A stretch of DNA of 64,000 nt. It comes from CAWBRT01 sp963832365 (GTDB lineage: Bacteria > Acidobacteriota > Terriglobia > Terriglobales > Acidobacteriaceae). Positions 8,683 through 16,637 of the stretch are shown piece by piece. Location of the stretch: assembly GCA_963832365.1 (NCBI GenBank), contig CAWHUL010000030.1:184079-248078 (forward strand), read 5' to 3'. The position numbers and the translations under genes are program-made. Every line of letters begins with the position of its first letter. Within the stretch, counting starts at the first letter, position 1. The notes beneath the pieces were generated by a model, which was not told where the DNA came from, searched no databases, and saw only the letters and a list, made by a program, of their open reading frames with translations.

Positions 8683-8773
8683 CAGCCCGCGTAGCGGGCA
8701 TAAGAAGGTAGCCACAGGCGCAAGCCTGGGGTATGTATGAAGCCGCGCATCCAGCCCGCGTAGCGGGCGTAAG
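8683..8773 (+). repeat. Two CAGCCCGCGTAGCGGGC repeats
   Basis: Nearly identical 22-base units at 8683-8704 and 8752-8773 each contain the inverted arms GCCCGC/GCGGGC. Between them (8712-8732) lies another small palindrome, CCACAGGCGCAAGCCTGGGG. This is a different family from the GGGTGCCCCA units. Confidence 0.8.
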
Positions 8774-8775
8774 AC

Positions 8776-9867
8776 TCAGCAGCGCGTCTCCGTGTTCACC
8801 TCTCCGCCCGTCGCAAACAGTCCCAGCTGCACCGCTGCTGCTTCGTTCGCTTGCCGACGCGGGCGCGGCTCTCGCTCGAAGTTGATCTCGTATTTCTCCC
8901 GCAACTTCGCCATGCGCTTCGAAATCTCGTGCTGGTAGGCTCTTGAGACGAATGCGCGGCTGGCATAGCGCTCCTTATATTGCTTAACCAGGGCAGGGAA
9001 CTCCTTTTCCAAAAAGGGCATAAAGACCGCTGCCGAGCATGGTTTAAGGAACAACGGGTTGGCGAAAATGTTCTTTCCGCCCGCCTTCTTGGTGGCCGCC
9101 ACCAGCACTTCCATCGATTCCTCCGAATCGGTGATCCCCGGCAGCACCGGCGCGCAGATCACCCCGGCGTCAATTCCTGCGCGGTTCAGCTCCTGCACGG
9201 CGTCCATGCGCAGGTCGGGTCTCGGGGCGCGCGGCTCCAGCACTCGGGCCAGCCTTGCATCCAGGGTCGTAATCGTCAGGTTGACGTAGAGGCGGTTCTG
9301 CTCCGCCACGCGCTGCAAGACGTCGCGATCCCGCAGAACAAGGTCTGACTTGGTGACGATACCGATCTCGAATCCCTTGTGCTGGGCCAGCTCCTCCAGT
9401 ATCTCCCGCGTGATGCGATGCTGACGCTCGGCCGGCTGGTAGGGATCGGTCGCGGTGCCGATGGCGATCGCTTCGCCGCGTTTCACCCGTCGCAGGTCTC
9501 TGCGCAGCAGCCACGCCGCTTGCTGCTTGATGTAAATCTTGCGCTCGAAATCGAGCCCATCCCTCATCTCCATAAACTCGTGCGTATACCGCGCGTAGCA
9601 GTATTTGCACGCGAATTCGCAGCCCCTGTAGGGATTGATCGTCCACCTGAACGGCATCCGCGGCGCGTCGCAACGGTTCAGTAGGCTACGTGCCTCCAGC
9701 GTGAAATATTGCACGTTGTGGCCCGGACGCACGAACTCTCCCTGAGCCGCCAGCTTGGCGATTCCCACCAGGCCGCTTCCCGGCCGCAGGGATTCCTCTT
9801 CCTGTTCAACCATGTGGAAGAGATACGAATTGTGAAGCGCCGGGCTCGACTTATGAAGGGCTGCCAT
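8776..9867 (-). CDS. Radical SAM protein, PA0069/Rv2578c-like
   Basis: This 363-residue protein has the radical SAM iron-sulfur motif CEFACKYC (Cx3Cx2C) near residue 85, preceded by TINPYRGCEF as in the spore-photoproduct-lyase-like PA0069/Rv2578c family. The TIM-barrel part continues with IGTATDPYQPAE and ends near residue 330 in an Arg-rich tail. The reaction of this family is not established. The start used is the first ATG; an in-frame ATG at MVEQEEES would remove 18 residues. Confidence 0.82.
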   Translation of the reverse strand: MAALHKSSPALHNSYLFHMVEQEEESLRPGSGLVGIAKLAAQGEFVRPGHNVQYFTLEARSLLNRCDAPRMPFRWTINPYRGCEFACKYCYARYTHEFMEMRDGLDFERKIYIKQQAAWLLRRDLRRVKRGEAIAIGTATDPYQPAERQHRITREILEELAQHKGFEIGIVTKSDLVLRDRDVLQRVAEQNRLYVNLTITTLDARLARVLEPRAPRPDLRMDAVQELNRAGIDAGVICAPVLPGITDSEESMEVLVAATKKAGGKNIFANPLFLKPCSAAVFMPFLEKEFPALVKQYKERYASRAFVSRAYQHEISKRMAKLREKYEINFEREPRPRRQANEAAAVQLGLFATGGEVNTETRC

Positions 9868-10264
9868 CGGGAACTCCGTATTCGCGAAGGGCTGGCATCG
9901 GGAACACCACCTTCGCCTTTCGTTCGCCCTATCAGATTAGCCTCGACCCCCACTCATGTCAAGCGCCGCCGAGGTAACGGAACAGGTTCCGCTTGACTCC
10001 CCGACAATGCTGACGCCGGGTGCCCCAAGTCCCGCGCCACGCAGTTCGGCGCCGGGTAGTTCGCTGGTGGCCCACATTTAGGGTTGGCCACCAAGCCCAG
10101 CAAGGAAGATTCGCCTGGTTGAAATCAGAGGCGGACGGGTGTAGATTTTCGGGCAGGTCGAACCCTGAAGATGTAACCGAACATAGTCGAGAACCGGCCC
10201 TCAAATTAAGGAGATTTGGCGAAATTCGCACATTCTTTGCCAGCGCTTAGAGAGGGAAAATGTC
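9868..10264. other. Intergenic region between divergent genes
   Basis: No gene is visible. It holds two repeat units (10017-10092). GGAACAGGTTCC at 9979-9990 is a short palindrome that might be an operator, but nothing supports a specific regulator. Confidence 0.5.
10017..10092 (+). repeat. GGGTGCCCCA-family hairpin repeats (two, one partial)
   Basis: The first unit uses the GCGCC ... GGCGC inner stem (CCGCGCCACGCAGTTCGGCG). The second, GTGGCCCACATT ... TTGGCCACC, is shortened. Confidence 0.75.
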
Positions 10265-10708
10265 ATGAGGAAAACGAGACTTGTGTTTGTAGCGTTACTG
10301 TCGCTGGCATTTGTTCTGCCAGCGTTCGGGGCCCGCAACAAGACTTACAAGACTAACTATCCCGTTCCGTGCAGCGAACTGTGGGGCGCGGTCAAAGTTG
10401 CCCTTGGCAATCCGGACAACTACAAAGACGTGCAGAGTGACGAGGACAAGATGAGTGCTGGATACAATGTGAAGCACTCCATTCATTGGTCCGTTATCGG
10501 AGCGGTCAACCAAGGCCAAAACCAGGTCAGCTTGTTGCCGATTGGTACCACGTGCGAGATGAGCGTTGTGTCGATGTATAGCGGACTTTCGCACAACGAC
10601 CAGGGTGACTTCAAGAAGCGCGTGGATGAAGCGCTGGCCAAGCTGAAAGATGCGCCACCTTCCCAGCCTGGCAAGTCGGAAGATATAGCTCAGGCCCCGG
10701 CCAAGTAA
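10265..10708 (+). CDS. Secreted protein of unknown function
   Basis: I do not recognise this 147-residue protein. It has a clear Sec signal peptide (Lys/Arg start, hydrophobic core VALLSLAFVLPA, likely cleavage after AFGA near residue 20). The mature part begins with a Cys-containing segment (PVPCSELW), has a second Cys (GTTCEMSV) that could form a disulfide, and ends in a Pro/Ala-rich tail. AGGGAAAA lies just upstream of the ATG. No operon partner is present. Confidence 0.75.
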   Translation: MRKTRLVFVALLSLAFVLPAFGARNKTYKTNYPVPCSELWGAVKVALGNPDNYKDVQSDEDKMSAGYNVKHSIHWSVIGAVNQGQNQVSLLPIGTTCEMSVVSMYSGLSHNDQGDFKKRVDEALAKLKDAPPSQPGKSEDIAQAPAK

Positions 10709-10738
10709 TTACCGCAGGCGCTCGACGCCACAGTGGCT

Positions 10739-10815
10739 GGTGGCCCGCTCAAGCCTGACCGGGGTGCCCTAGGTCCCGCGCCGCGCAGTTCGGCGCTGAC
10801 CTGGGTAGTTCGCTG
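10739..10815 (+). repeat. GGGTGCCCCA-family hairpin repeats (one partial, one full)
   Basis: A truncated GTGGCCC unit is followed by GGGTGCCCTAGGTCCCGCGCC, with partner arm GGCGCTGACCTGGG. They sit between the converging secreted-protein and recombinase genes. Confidence 0.75.
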
Positions 10816-10839
10816 CGCCGGAGTGACCACTCCCGCCCC

Positions 10840-11889
10840 TCACTTCGCCCGGGGATGCGTCTTGTCGTAGACTTCCATCACTTTGCGCGTGGAGAGCTGC
10901 GTGTAGCGTTGCGTGGTGGCCAGGCGTTCGTGTCCCAGCAACTCCTGGATCGAGCGCAGGTCCGCCCCTTCCTCCAGCAGATGCGTCCCAAAGGCGTGCC
11001 GCAGCGTGTGCGGATGCACCTCGGGCGACAAGCCATTGGCAACCGCTATGGACTTGACGATGCGCCCGACGCTACGGGTCGTCAGGCGCGTGCCGCGATG
11101 ATTGAGGATCAGGGCCGGCGACGTCTTCTTCTGCTCCGCAAGCACCCGCTGGCGCGCGTGCAGATAATTGCGCAGCGCCCAGTCGGCCTTATCTCCGAAC
11201 GGCACCAGACGCTCTTTCTTGCCTTTGCCGCGCACCATGATCCCCTGCTGGCTCCAATAAATGTGTTCGACATTGATGCCGGTCAGCTCCGAGTTTCGTA
11301 TCCCACAGCCGTAGAGCAGCTCGAAGATCAGACGATCGCGCTCGGGAAACACCGCCTCTTCAGGTTGCGCCGCATCAAGCGCGCGGTTCATCTCTTCGAT
11401 GGTGGGCACTCGCGGCAGTTTCTTGGGAAGCTTCGGCGTAGACACCAGCAGCGCGGGGTTCTGCTTCACCAGCTTTTCGCGCGCCAAAAACTTGAACAGC
11501 GAACGCACCGCGGCCAGCGCCCGCGCCACCGAGGGCTTGGTCAGTCCGTGATCGTAAAGATGCGAGAGAAAGCCGCGAATCCGAACGTGGTCAACCGCCT
11601 CCCACGAGCTCTGGTCGGGCGCGCGTGTCGGGGCAGCAAGGTAGTCCGAGAACTGCTCCAGATTGGTCTTGTACGCCTTGATGGTATGCGGCGACGCATT
11701 CTTCTCGCGCAGCGAGCGCAAGAACTGCGCCACGTCGCGCGCCACCTTCGATTCTTTTGGCCGCACTTCTTTTTCCGATGCTTTCGGCGGCACGCCGGTT
11801 TCTTTCGCCGGTGTGCCGGAAGTGTTCAGCGGGTTGGCAGTTTTACTCTTCACTAGCGTGGTGTCACGGAAATAATTTGCTTCAATCAA
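10840..11889 (-). CDS. xerC: Tyrosine recombinase, XerC-like
   Basis: This 349-residue protein is a phage-integrase-family recombinase. After about 55 low-complexity residues, a SAM-like core-binding domain runs from about 45 to 140, then the catalytic domain. Visible catalytic residues are Arg in GCGIRNSEL, His and Arg in HPHTLRHAFGTH, the following His in LLGHERLATTQ, and the nucleophile Tyr in QRYTQLS. Xer proteins resolve chromosome dimers at dif. Size and domain order fit XerC better than a phage integrase. The Lys/Thr-rich N-terminal extension is longer than usual, so a later start is possible. Confidence 0.85.
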   Translation of the reverse strand: MIEANYFRDTTLVKSKTANPLNTSGTPAKETGVPPKASEKEVRPKESKVARDVAQFLRSLREKNASPHTIKAYKTNLEQFSDYLAAPTRAPDQSSWEAVDHVRIRGFLSHLYDHGLTKPSVARALAAVRSLFKFLAREKLVKQNPALLVSTPKLPKKLPRVPTIEEMNRALDAAQPEEAVFPERDRLIFELLYGCGIRNSELTGINVEHIYWSQQGIMVRGKGKKERLVPFGDKADWALRNYLHARQRVLAEQKKTSPALILNHRGTRLTTRSVGRIVKSIAVANGLSPEVHPHTLRHAFGTHLLEEGADLRSIQELLGHERLATTQRYTQLSTRKVMEVYDKTHPRAK

Positions 11890-11903
11890 AAAACTTCATG
11901 AGT

Positions 11904-12291
11904 GTCATCCTGAGCGGAGTTCGGCAGTGCCGAACGGAGTCGAAGGACCCCTATCGTCATACCACTCTCGGCTCAGATCCTCCCACCTTGGGTTTACACG
12001 CTCGATAAGCCAAATCTTTTTGCGCCGCGACCAGCCCTTCAGTTGCTTTTCCCGATTGATCGCGGTGCGGATATCATCGAAGCTCTCGAAGTAAATGAGG
12101 CGATTCACTTCGTATCGTTTGGTGAATCCCTCCGTCTCGCCTTGCTTGTGTTGCCAGATGCGCTTAAGAAGATTGTTAGTGACGCCAACGTAAAGCGTAC
12201 CGGATATGCTGGCGGCGATGTACACGTCGAAGCGCCTGTTGGTTGCGGCCATAGGGGTCCCTCGACTTCGCTTCGCTCCGCTCGGGATGAC
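11904..12291 (-). mobile_element. Candidate mobile unit: GIY-YIG gene inside inverted repeats
   Basis: The left end (11904-11953) reads GTCATCCTGAGCGGAG ... GTCGAAGGACCCCTA. The right end (12252-12291), reverse-complemented, reads GTCATCCCGAGCGGAG ... GTCGAGGGACCCCTA. These are near-perfect terminal inverted repeats of 50 and 40 bases. The GIY-YIG gene fills the interval exactly: its ATG touches the inner edge of the right repeat and its TGA lies in the outer end of the left repeat. No transposase is present. Mobility is an inference from this architecture. Confidence 0.6.
11905..12252 (-). CDS. GIY-YIG endonuclease-like protein
   Basis: This 115-residue protein has the GIY-YIG nuclease fold of the UvrC/UPF0213 type: FDVYIAASISGTLYVGVT at residues 8-25 (YI ... 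YVG variant of GIY ... YIG), then Arg in LLKRIWQH, Tyr/Phe in YEVNRLIYFESF, and Glu in REKQLKGW, which fits the metal-binding Glu position. The last 15 or so residues (GPSTPFGTAELRSG) are encoded by the left inverted repeat itself. Known relatives of this size are small nicking or structure-specific nucleases of uncertain role. It may be the enzyme that moves the surrounding repeat. Confidence 0.8.
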   Translation of the reverse strand: MAATNRRFDVYIAASISGTLYVGVTNNLLKRIWQHKQGETEGFTKRYEVNRLIYFESFDDIRTAINREKQLKGWSRRKKIWLIERVNPRWEDLSREWYDDRGPSTPFGTAELRSG

Positions 12292-12365
12292 AGCAGCAAA
12301 TGGTACTTGGCTATCGCCGTCGATAACAGGCGATATAGCCTGTTACCCCAAAGAAGCTATTCGGC

Positions 12366-12524
12366 CGGGTGCCCCAGGTTCCGCGCCGTGCCGTTCGGCG
12401 CTACCCTGGGGTAGTTCCTTTCGAGTGCAGCGACTGCTCCAACCGGAGCGGAGTCTCACCCTTCATCCTGGCTGGTGGGCGGGTGCCCCATTTCTGCGCG
12501 GCTTTCGCAGATGTGGGCCACCCC
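12366..12524 (+). repeat. Two GGGTGCCCCA-family hairpin repeats
   Basis: Unit one is at 12366-12419 (CCCCAGGTTCCGCGCC with GGCGCTACCCTGGGG). Unit two is at 12480-12524 (CCCCATTTCTGCG with CGCAGATGTGGG). The rest of the gap 12292-12551 holds no gene. Confidence 0.8.
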
Positions 12525-12551
12525 CATTAGGACACTCGCCCGCAGCATATC

Positions 12552-13457
12552 TCAGGCGAGGCGGGTGATGTCTTCCGCTACCTTTGGGAAGCCGGTAAGC
12601 ATCAGCGTATCGTGGCCAGGGAACAGGTTTTCCAGCGGCGCTTTGGCACGTAGCTTGTCATAGCTAAGCAGCCAACCCTGCATGTCTGTGATTATCGGGC
12701 TGGGATTGTCTTCCTTGTAGCTCCTAAATAGATGAGCGCAGTCGGAGCCCACCACGGTCTGTCCCTTAGCCGTTGGAATCAGCACCCCTTGCAGTCCGGG
12801 GGAGTGTCCGGGGAGGAGCAGCAATTCCATTTTCGGTCCAATGAGGTGATCGCCATTGATGATCACCAGACGCTTCGTTTTCGCCAGTTCTGCCACCGCT
12901 TGCACTCCCGCATCGTAGCGACTCCGCTTCAAGGGCGGTCGCTTAGAAAGTGGGCTGTTCACCCAGAATTCAAACTCCTTTTCCTGCACATAGAACTTGG
13001 CATCGGGGTACACGCTGGGAAAGTCTTCCATGCCGCCAACGTGGTCGAAGTGCATGTGCGAGAGGACAACCTTGGTGACTTGCTCGGGCTTGATGCCCAA
13101 CCTCGCTGCCACCTGATGCGCAGGCACGAAGCTCTCGAACTTCGCTCCCAGCTTCGATCCCAAGCCCGTATCGACCAGCGTGGTTTCGCCATTCTTTGCA
13201 CGGATAGCCCAGATGTAATAGTTGATCTGAACATCCTCGGTCCAGCCAGTGAAATAAATGGTAGCGGCTAACTTGCGGGTGAAAGGCCCCGCATACTTCA
13301 GTGCGAAGACCTCGTAAATAGCTTCCGGGCCGGAATCCTTTGCCTTTCCCGGCTTCTCGTCAGCCGCGGCTCCAACTGAACCAATACCTCCAAGCGCTGC
13401 CGTGCCTACTGCCGCTGAGACCGACTTCACGAAGTCCCGGCGATCGATGACGCTCAT
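12552..13457 (-). CDS. Tat-exported MBL-fold hydrolase, N-acyl-homoserine-lactonase-like
   Basis: This 301-residue protein begins with a twin-arginine signal (DRRDFVKSVSAAVGTAAL) and is therefore probably periplasmic. The metallo-beta-lactamase zinc motif HMHFDHVGG (HxHxDH) is near residue 155, followed by PGHSPG (second His), SDCAH (bridging Asp) and a final His in FPGHD. This full set and the length resemble AttM/AiiA-type lactonases, which open lactone rings such as quorum-sensing acyl-homoserine lactones. Substrate is not provable from sequence. AGGAGG lies just upstream of the ATG. Confidence 0.82.
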   Translation of the reverse strand: MSVIDRRDFVKSVSAAVGTAALGGIGSVGAAADEKPGKAKDSGPEAIYEVFALKYAGPFTRKLAATIYFTGWTEDVQINYYIWAIRAKNGETTLVDTGLGSKLGAKFESFVPAHQVAARLGIKPEQVTKVVLSHMHFDHVGGMEDFPSVYPDAKFYVQEKEFEFWVNSPLSKRPPLKRSRYDAGVQAVAELAKTKRLVIINGDHLIGPKMELLLLPGHSPGLQGVLIPTAKGQTVVGSDCAHLFRSYKEDNPSPIITDMQGWLLSYDKLRAKAPLENLFPGHDTLMLTGFPKVAEDITRLA

Positions 13458-13620
13458 ACCGCCTCCTTAAGTTACCTGCTGAAGATGTGTGCATTTGATG
13501 AAAGTCGAGAGTACATCAACTCCGGCGAAGTTGCAGCACAATCGTGGATAAAGCAAGGGATCGACGGTTTGGGGTGAGAAATTCAACGCCGCGGACCCCT
13601 TGGGAATCATGACTACCTGG

Positions 13621-13672
13621 CCGGGCGCCCCATCCTTTCGCCCGCTGTTGGCGAAGGGTGGGGTAGTTCCCC
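13621..13672 (+). repeat. GGGTGCCCCA-family hairpin repeat
   Basis: Arms CCCCATCCTTTCGCC and GGCGAAGGGTGGGG surround CGCTGTT. It is the last plus-oriented copy in the window; all later copies are minus. Confidence 0.85.
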
Positions 13673-13676
13673 ACGG

Positions 13677-14609
13677 TCACTTCGCATTGCCATCTTTCGC
13701 CCGCGGATGAAACTCGCGGTACACATTCTTCAGTCGATCAATCGCCAGATGCGTATAAATCTGCGTGGTCGAAATGTCGGCGTGTCCCAGGATCGTCTGC
13801 ACCGTACGCAGGTCCGCTCCGTTTTCCACCATGTGGGTTGCGGCGCTGTGCCGCAGCATGTGCGGACTCGCATGCGGCCCGGTTTGCGCCGAACTGGCGG
13901 AGACAATTTGCCAGACGCGCTCCCGCGTCAGCTTGCGTGCGCCTCGGCCGATAAACAGGAATGCCGACTGCTTCTCGCCCGCCAACGCCGCGCGCACGGC
14001 CAGATAGCCGGAGATCGCGTCGAGCGCGGCTTGGCCCAGCGGCACAATGCGTTCCTTGTCTCCCTTGCCGCGCACCAGAACATAGCCGAGATCGCGTTTC
14101 ACGTCCTCCATGCGCAGGCCCACCACTTCTGAGACGCGCAGACCGCCCGCGTAAAGCACTTCCAGCATGGCGCGGTTCCGCAGATTCAGTTCGTGCCCGC
14201 ACTTCGCCTTCGGCGCGGTGACATCGGAGCGTTCCAGCAGATGCTCAACCTCGGCGCGTCCCAGCGACTTCGGCAAAACTTTCCACTGCCGGGGGGAATC
14301 GATGTCGAGCGTGGGGTCGTGCTTGGTGTGCCGGTCCAGCAGCAGAAACCTGTAGCACTGCCGCAAGCTGGAAAGCTTGCGCGCAACCGTCCGGCCATCG
14401 GCTCCCTCCGAAAATAGCCAGTCGAGAAAGTCCCGGACATCCTGACGCTGCGCTTGCACAAGTCCGCGCTTGCGCTTTTCGAGAAAAGCAATCCACTTTT
14501 TCAGATCGCCGGCATAGGACTGAATCGAGAGACGGGCGAGGCCGCGTTCCACCTTGAGGTATTCGCAGAATGACAACAGCAGATGTGGATCTTGTCGGGC
14601 ACGGCCCAT
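13677..14609 (-). CDS. xerD: Tyrosine recombinase, XerD-like
   Basis: This 310-residue protein has the compact layout of XerD. A core-binding domain (residues about 8-95) is followed by a catalytic domain with Arg in GGLRVSEVVGL, a Lys in VRGKGDKER, HxxR in PHMLRHSAATHM, His in LGHADISTT, and the nucleophile Tyr in IYTHLAIDRL. XerC/XerD heterotetramers resolve chromosome dimers at dif with FtsK. The XerC-like gene lies less than 2 kb downstream. I found no convincing dif site in the window. Confidence 0.88.
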   Translation of the reverse strand: MGRARQDPHLLLSFCEYLKVERGLARLSIQSYAGDLKKWIAFLEKRKRGLVQAQRQDVRDFLDWLFSEGADGRTVARKLSSLRQCYRFLLLDRHTKHDPTLDIDSPRQWKVLPKSLGRAEVEHLLERSDVTAPKAKCGHELNLRNRAMLEVLYAGGLRVSEVVGLRMEDVKRDLGYVLVRGKGDKERIVPLGQAALDAISGYLAVRAALAGEKQSAFLFIGRGARKLTRERVWQIVSASSAQTGPHASPHMLRHSAATHMVENGADLRTVQTILGHADISTTQIYTHLAIDRLKNVYREFHPRAKDGNAK

Positions 14610-14731
14610 GAGTTCCAGTATTGCGCATTATCGGACATAGACGCGATAACCAACAGGGTGCTTTTAGCGTGTTTTAGGCGTGTTTTGACCTGCAAGAAAC
14701 GCTTGAAAAAATCTCACCGGAAAAAAGCTCG

Positions 14732-15460
14732 CTAACTCGCTTTTTGGGCTGCCAGGCTCAACTTTTGCAATACGTCCACCGCATGCAGAGCGCTTTCTGG
14801 ACTCTCTAAGTGCTTGAAAAAGCCGTAGATCTCCGTCGCCCGCTCTGAAATCCTTGCCAAGTCCGAGGTGATCGCCGCGCGCTCAACGGCCGTGTACTCG
14901 GCTTTCCGGTAACGAAAGTAGACAAACTCCGCAGTGATGATTTCCGGTGTGGAAAGCTTCTCGCTCTCAGCAATGCAGAGGGCCGCTCGATGCCGGCGCA
15001 GAATTTCGTAAGTGCTTTGCTGGAACCATGATTGGTCGCGAAACTCAAAGGCTGACTTTAAGCTTCGTGGCAGCATCGCCAGAAACGCATCGAGACCTTC
15101 CGGGTCTGCCTTGAACAGCCCGGGAAGCTGGAAGAGCACCGCCCCAAGTCGATGTGCGGCCGCAAGTGGCTGAATCGATGAGAGAAAGCGCAGCAGCGAC
15201 TCATCTACGTTCTTCAGACGCTTGAAGTGCGTAATCGACTGGTGCGCCTTGAGCACGAATCGGAAGCTTTCAGGAGTTTCGGCCAGCCAGTTCGCAATGG
15301 TCTTCTCTGAAAGCAGATGGTGGAAGGTGTAATTGACCTCGACTGCATTGAGTTTCGTCGCGTAATAGCGCAGGAACTGCTTCTGCGGCAGCTTTGGAGG
15401 GAAGAAGTCTGGCTGCCATGTCTTGTACGCCCAACCGGAAGTACCGATGTAAAGCTCCAT
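14732..15460 (-). CDS. DUF72 TIM-barrel protein
   Basis: This 242-residue protein starts MELYIGTSGWAYKTWQPDFFPP, the hallmark of DUF72 (YecE family). Later ALFQLPGLFK- and FEFRDQSW-type segments (LGAVLFQLP, AFEFRDQSWF) complete the pattern. The biochemical function of the family is unknown. It begins 30 bases after the LigD-polymerase stop and has GGAGGT about 10 bases before its ATG, so the two form an operon. This suggests, but does not show, a DNA-repair connection. Confidence 0.85.
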   Translation of the reverse strand: MELYIGTSGWAYKTWQPDFFPPKLPQKQFLRYYATKLNAVEVNYTFHHLLSEKTIANWLAETPESFRFVLKAHQSITHFKRLKNVDESLLRFLSSIQPLAAAHRLGAVLFQLPGLFKADPEGLDAFLAMLPRSLKSAFEFRDQSWFQQSTYEILRRHRAALCIAESEKLSTPEIITAEFVYFRYRKAEYTAVERAAITSDLARISERATEIYGFFKHLESPESALHAVDVLQKLSLAAQKAS

Positions 15461-15490
15461 AGTCTCATTTACCTCCGATTGAGCTGGCGC

Positions 15491-16627
15491 TCACGCGGGA
15501 CGACGTTTGCTTGCGGTCGAGCGGCCTCGCGGCTTCGCGGCCTTCTTTTGCTTGCTCGCGGGTTGCAGGTTGACCGCCATCGGTGCGGCTTTGTCTCTTT
15601 GCGCTAATTGCTCAGAAACGAGGTTGGGTCGCTCGCTTGCCTTTGCGCTTCGTTTCGATGCAGCTCTCAAACCGGGCCGAACGGCATCGCCCGCCGCAGG
15701 CAGTTTTCGCAATACCTCAACCGAGGGAAGCTTCTGGCGCAGCTTCAAAACCGGCGCAAACAAGTCTCCCAATTGCGCACTCCGCGAAAGCACCTGGTCG
15801 GAGTCGAAGACGAGAAGCCCCGGATCACGCATTTGTAAGCAGTGTTCCACTTCGTCCCATTTCACTGGAGTCGATACAGTGGGGCGCGCTTTGGCGCGCA
15901 ACGAGTAGACGCAAACCGTCGTCTTGTGATCGTCGTTCTGACTCCAGTCGACAAAGACCTTTCCGCTCCGGACGTTCTTTTTCATCTCGCTCACGACCAG
16001 GTCCGGGTGCTGTCGTTCAAGCGTGCGCGCCGTCTCATGCGCAAAGGGCTTGGTTTCATCGTAAGTGACAGCGGTGTTCAGAGGAACGTAGACCTGCAAT
16101 CCTTTGGAGCCGGAAGTCTTGGGAAAACTCTCCAGTCCAAGCCGGTCAAAAATCGCTCGGACCCACAGCCCGACCTGGCAGCACTGTACGATGTCCGCCG
16201 GTTCTCCCGGATCGAGATCGAACACAATCATTGTGGGACGAAAGATGTCGCCGGCCCGTGACAACGACGTGTGCAGCTCGATGTCCGCCAAGTTCGCGCA
16301 CCACACCAGCGTCGCGAGATCCTGGACCATGCAGTACTTGATCCACTTGTTGTTTCCCTCACTCCAAACGGGTACCGTCTGCACCCACTCGGGGCGATGG
16401 CCGGGGCAGTTCTTTTCGTAGAAGTGCATTCCCATGACGCCATTCGGGTAGCGTTTGAGCGTCAGCGGACGTCCCTCCAGGTGCGGCAGAAGCATCGGCG
16501 CAATGCGCGCGTAATAATCAATCATCTGCCCCTTCGAAAATCCGGCTTCGGGATAGAGCACCTTGTTGAGGTTCGAAAGCCGCAGCGAGCGTCCTTCGAT
16601 TTCTACCAATGTTTCGTCTTGTGCCAC
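15491..16627 (-). CDS. LigD-type polymerase (primase-polymerase of end joining), stand-alone
   Basis: This 378-residue protein matches the polymerase domain of bacterial LigD. It opens SNLNKVLYPEAGFSKGQMIDYY and has PLTLKRYPNGV, the two-metal acidic motif VFDLDPGE near residue 140, and SGSKGLQVYVPL. These enzymes add nucleotides at double-strand break ends during non-homologous end joining. The ligase and phosphoesterase domains of full LigD are absent; from about residue 300 there is only a Lys/Arg-rich tail. No Ku gene lies in the window. The start is GTG at 16627. Confidence 0.88.
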   Translation of the reverse strand: MAQDETLVEIEGRSLRLSNLNKVLYPEAGFSKGQMIDYYARIAPMLLPHLEGRPLTLKRYPNGVMGMHFYEKNCPGHRPEWVQTVPVWSEGNNKWIKYCMVQDLATLVWCANLADIELHTSLSRAGDIFRPTMIVFDLDPGEPADIVQCCQVGLWVRAIFDRLGLESFPKTSGSKGLQVYVPLNTAVTYDETKPFAHETARTLERQHPDLVVSEMKKNVRSGKVFVDWSQNDDHKTTVCVYSLRAKARPTVSTPVKWDEVEHCLQMRDPGLLVFDSDQVLSRSAQLGDLFAPVLKLRQKLPSVEVLRKLPAAGDAVRPGLRAASKRSAKASERPNLVSEQLAQRDKAAPMAVNLQPASKQKKAAKPRGRSTASKRRPA

Positions 16628-16637
16628 GACCGATTAG

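Noticed and set aside
889..13672. Regularly recurring repeats considered as a CRISPR array
   Set aside because: Copies are dispersed between genes, have variable interiors and spacing, and no cas genes are present.
14620..14660. dif-like sequence (TGCGCATTAT ... CGATAACC) upstream of the XerD-like gene
   Set aside because: Only the left half resembles a dif arm. The 6-base centre and right arm do not match.
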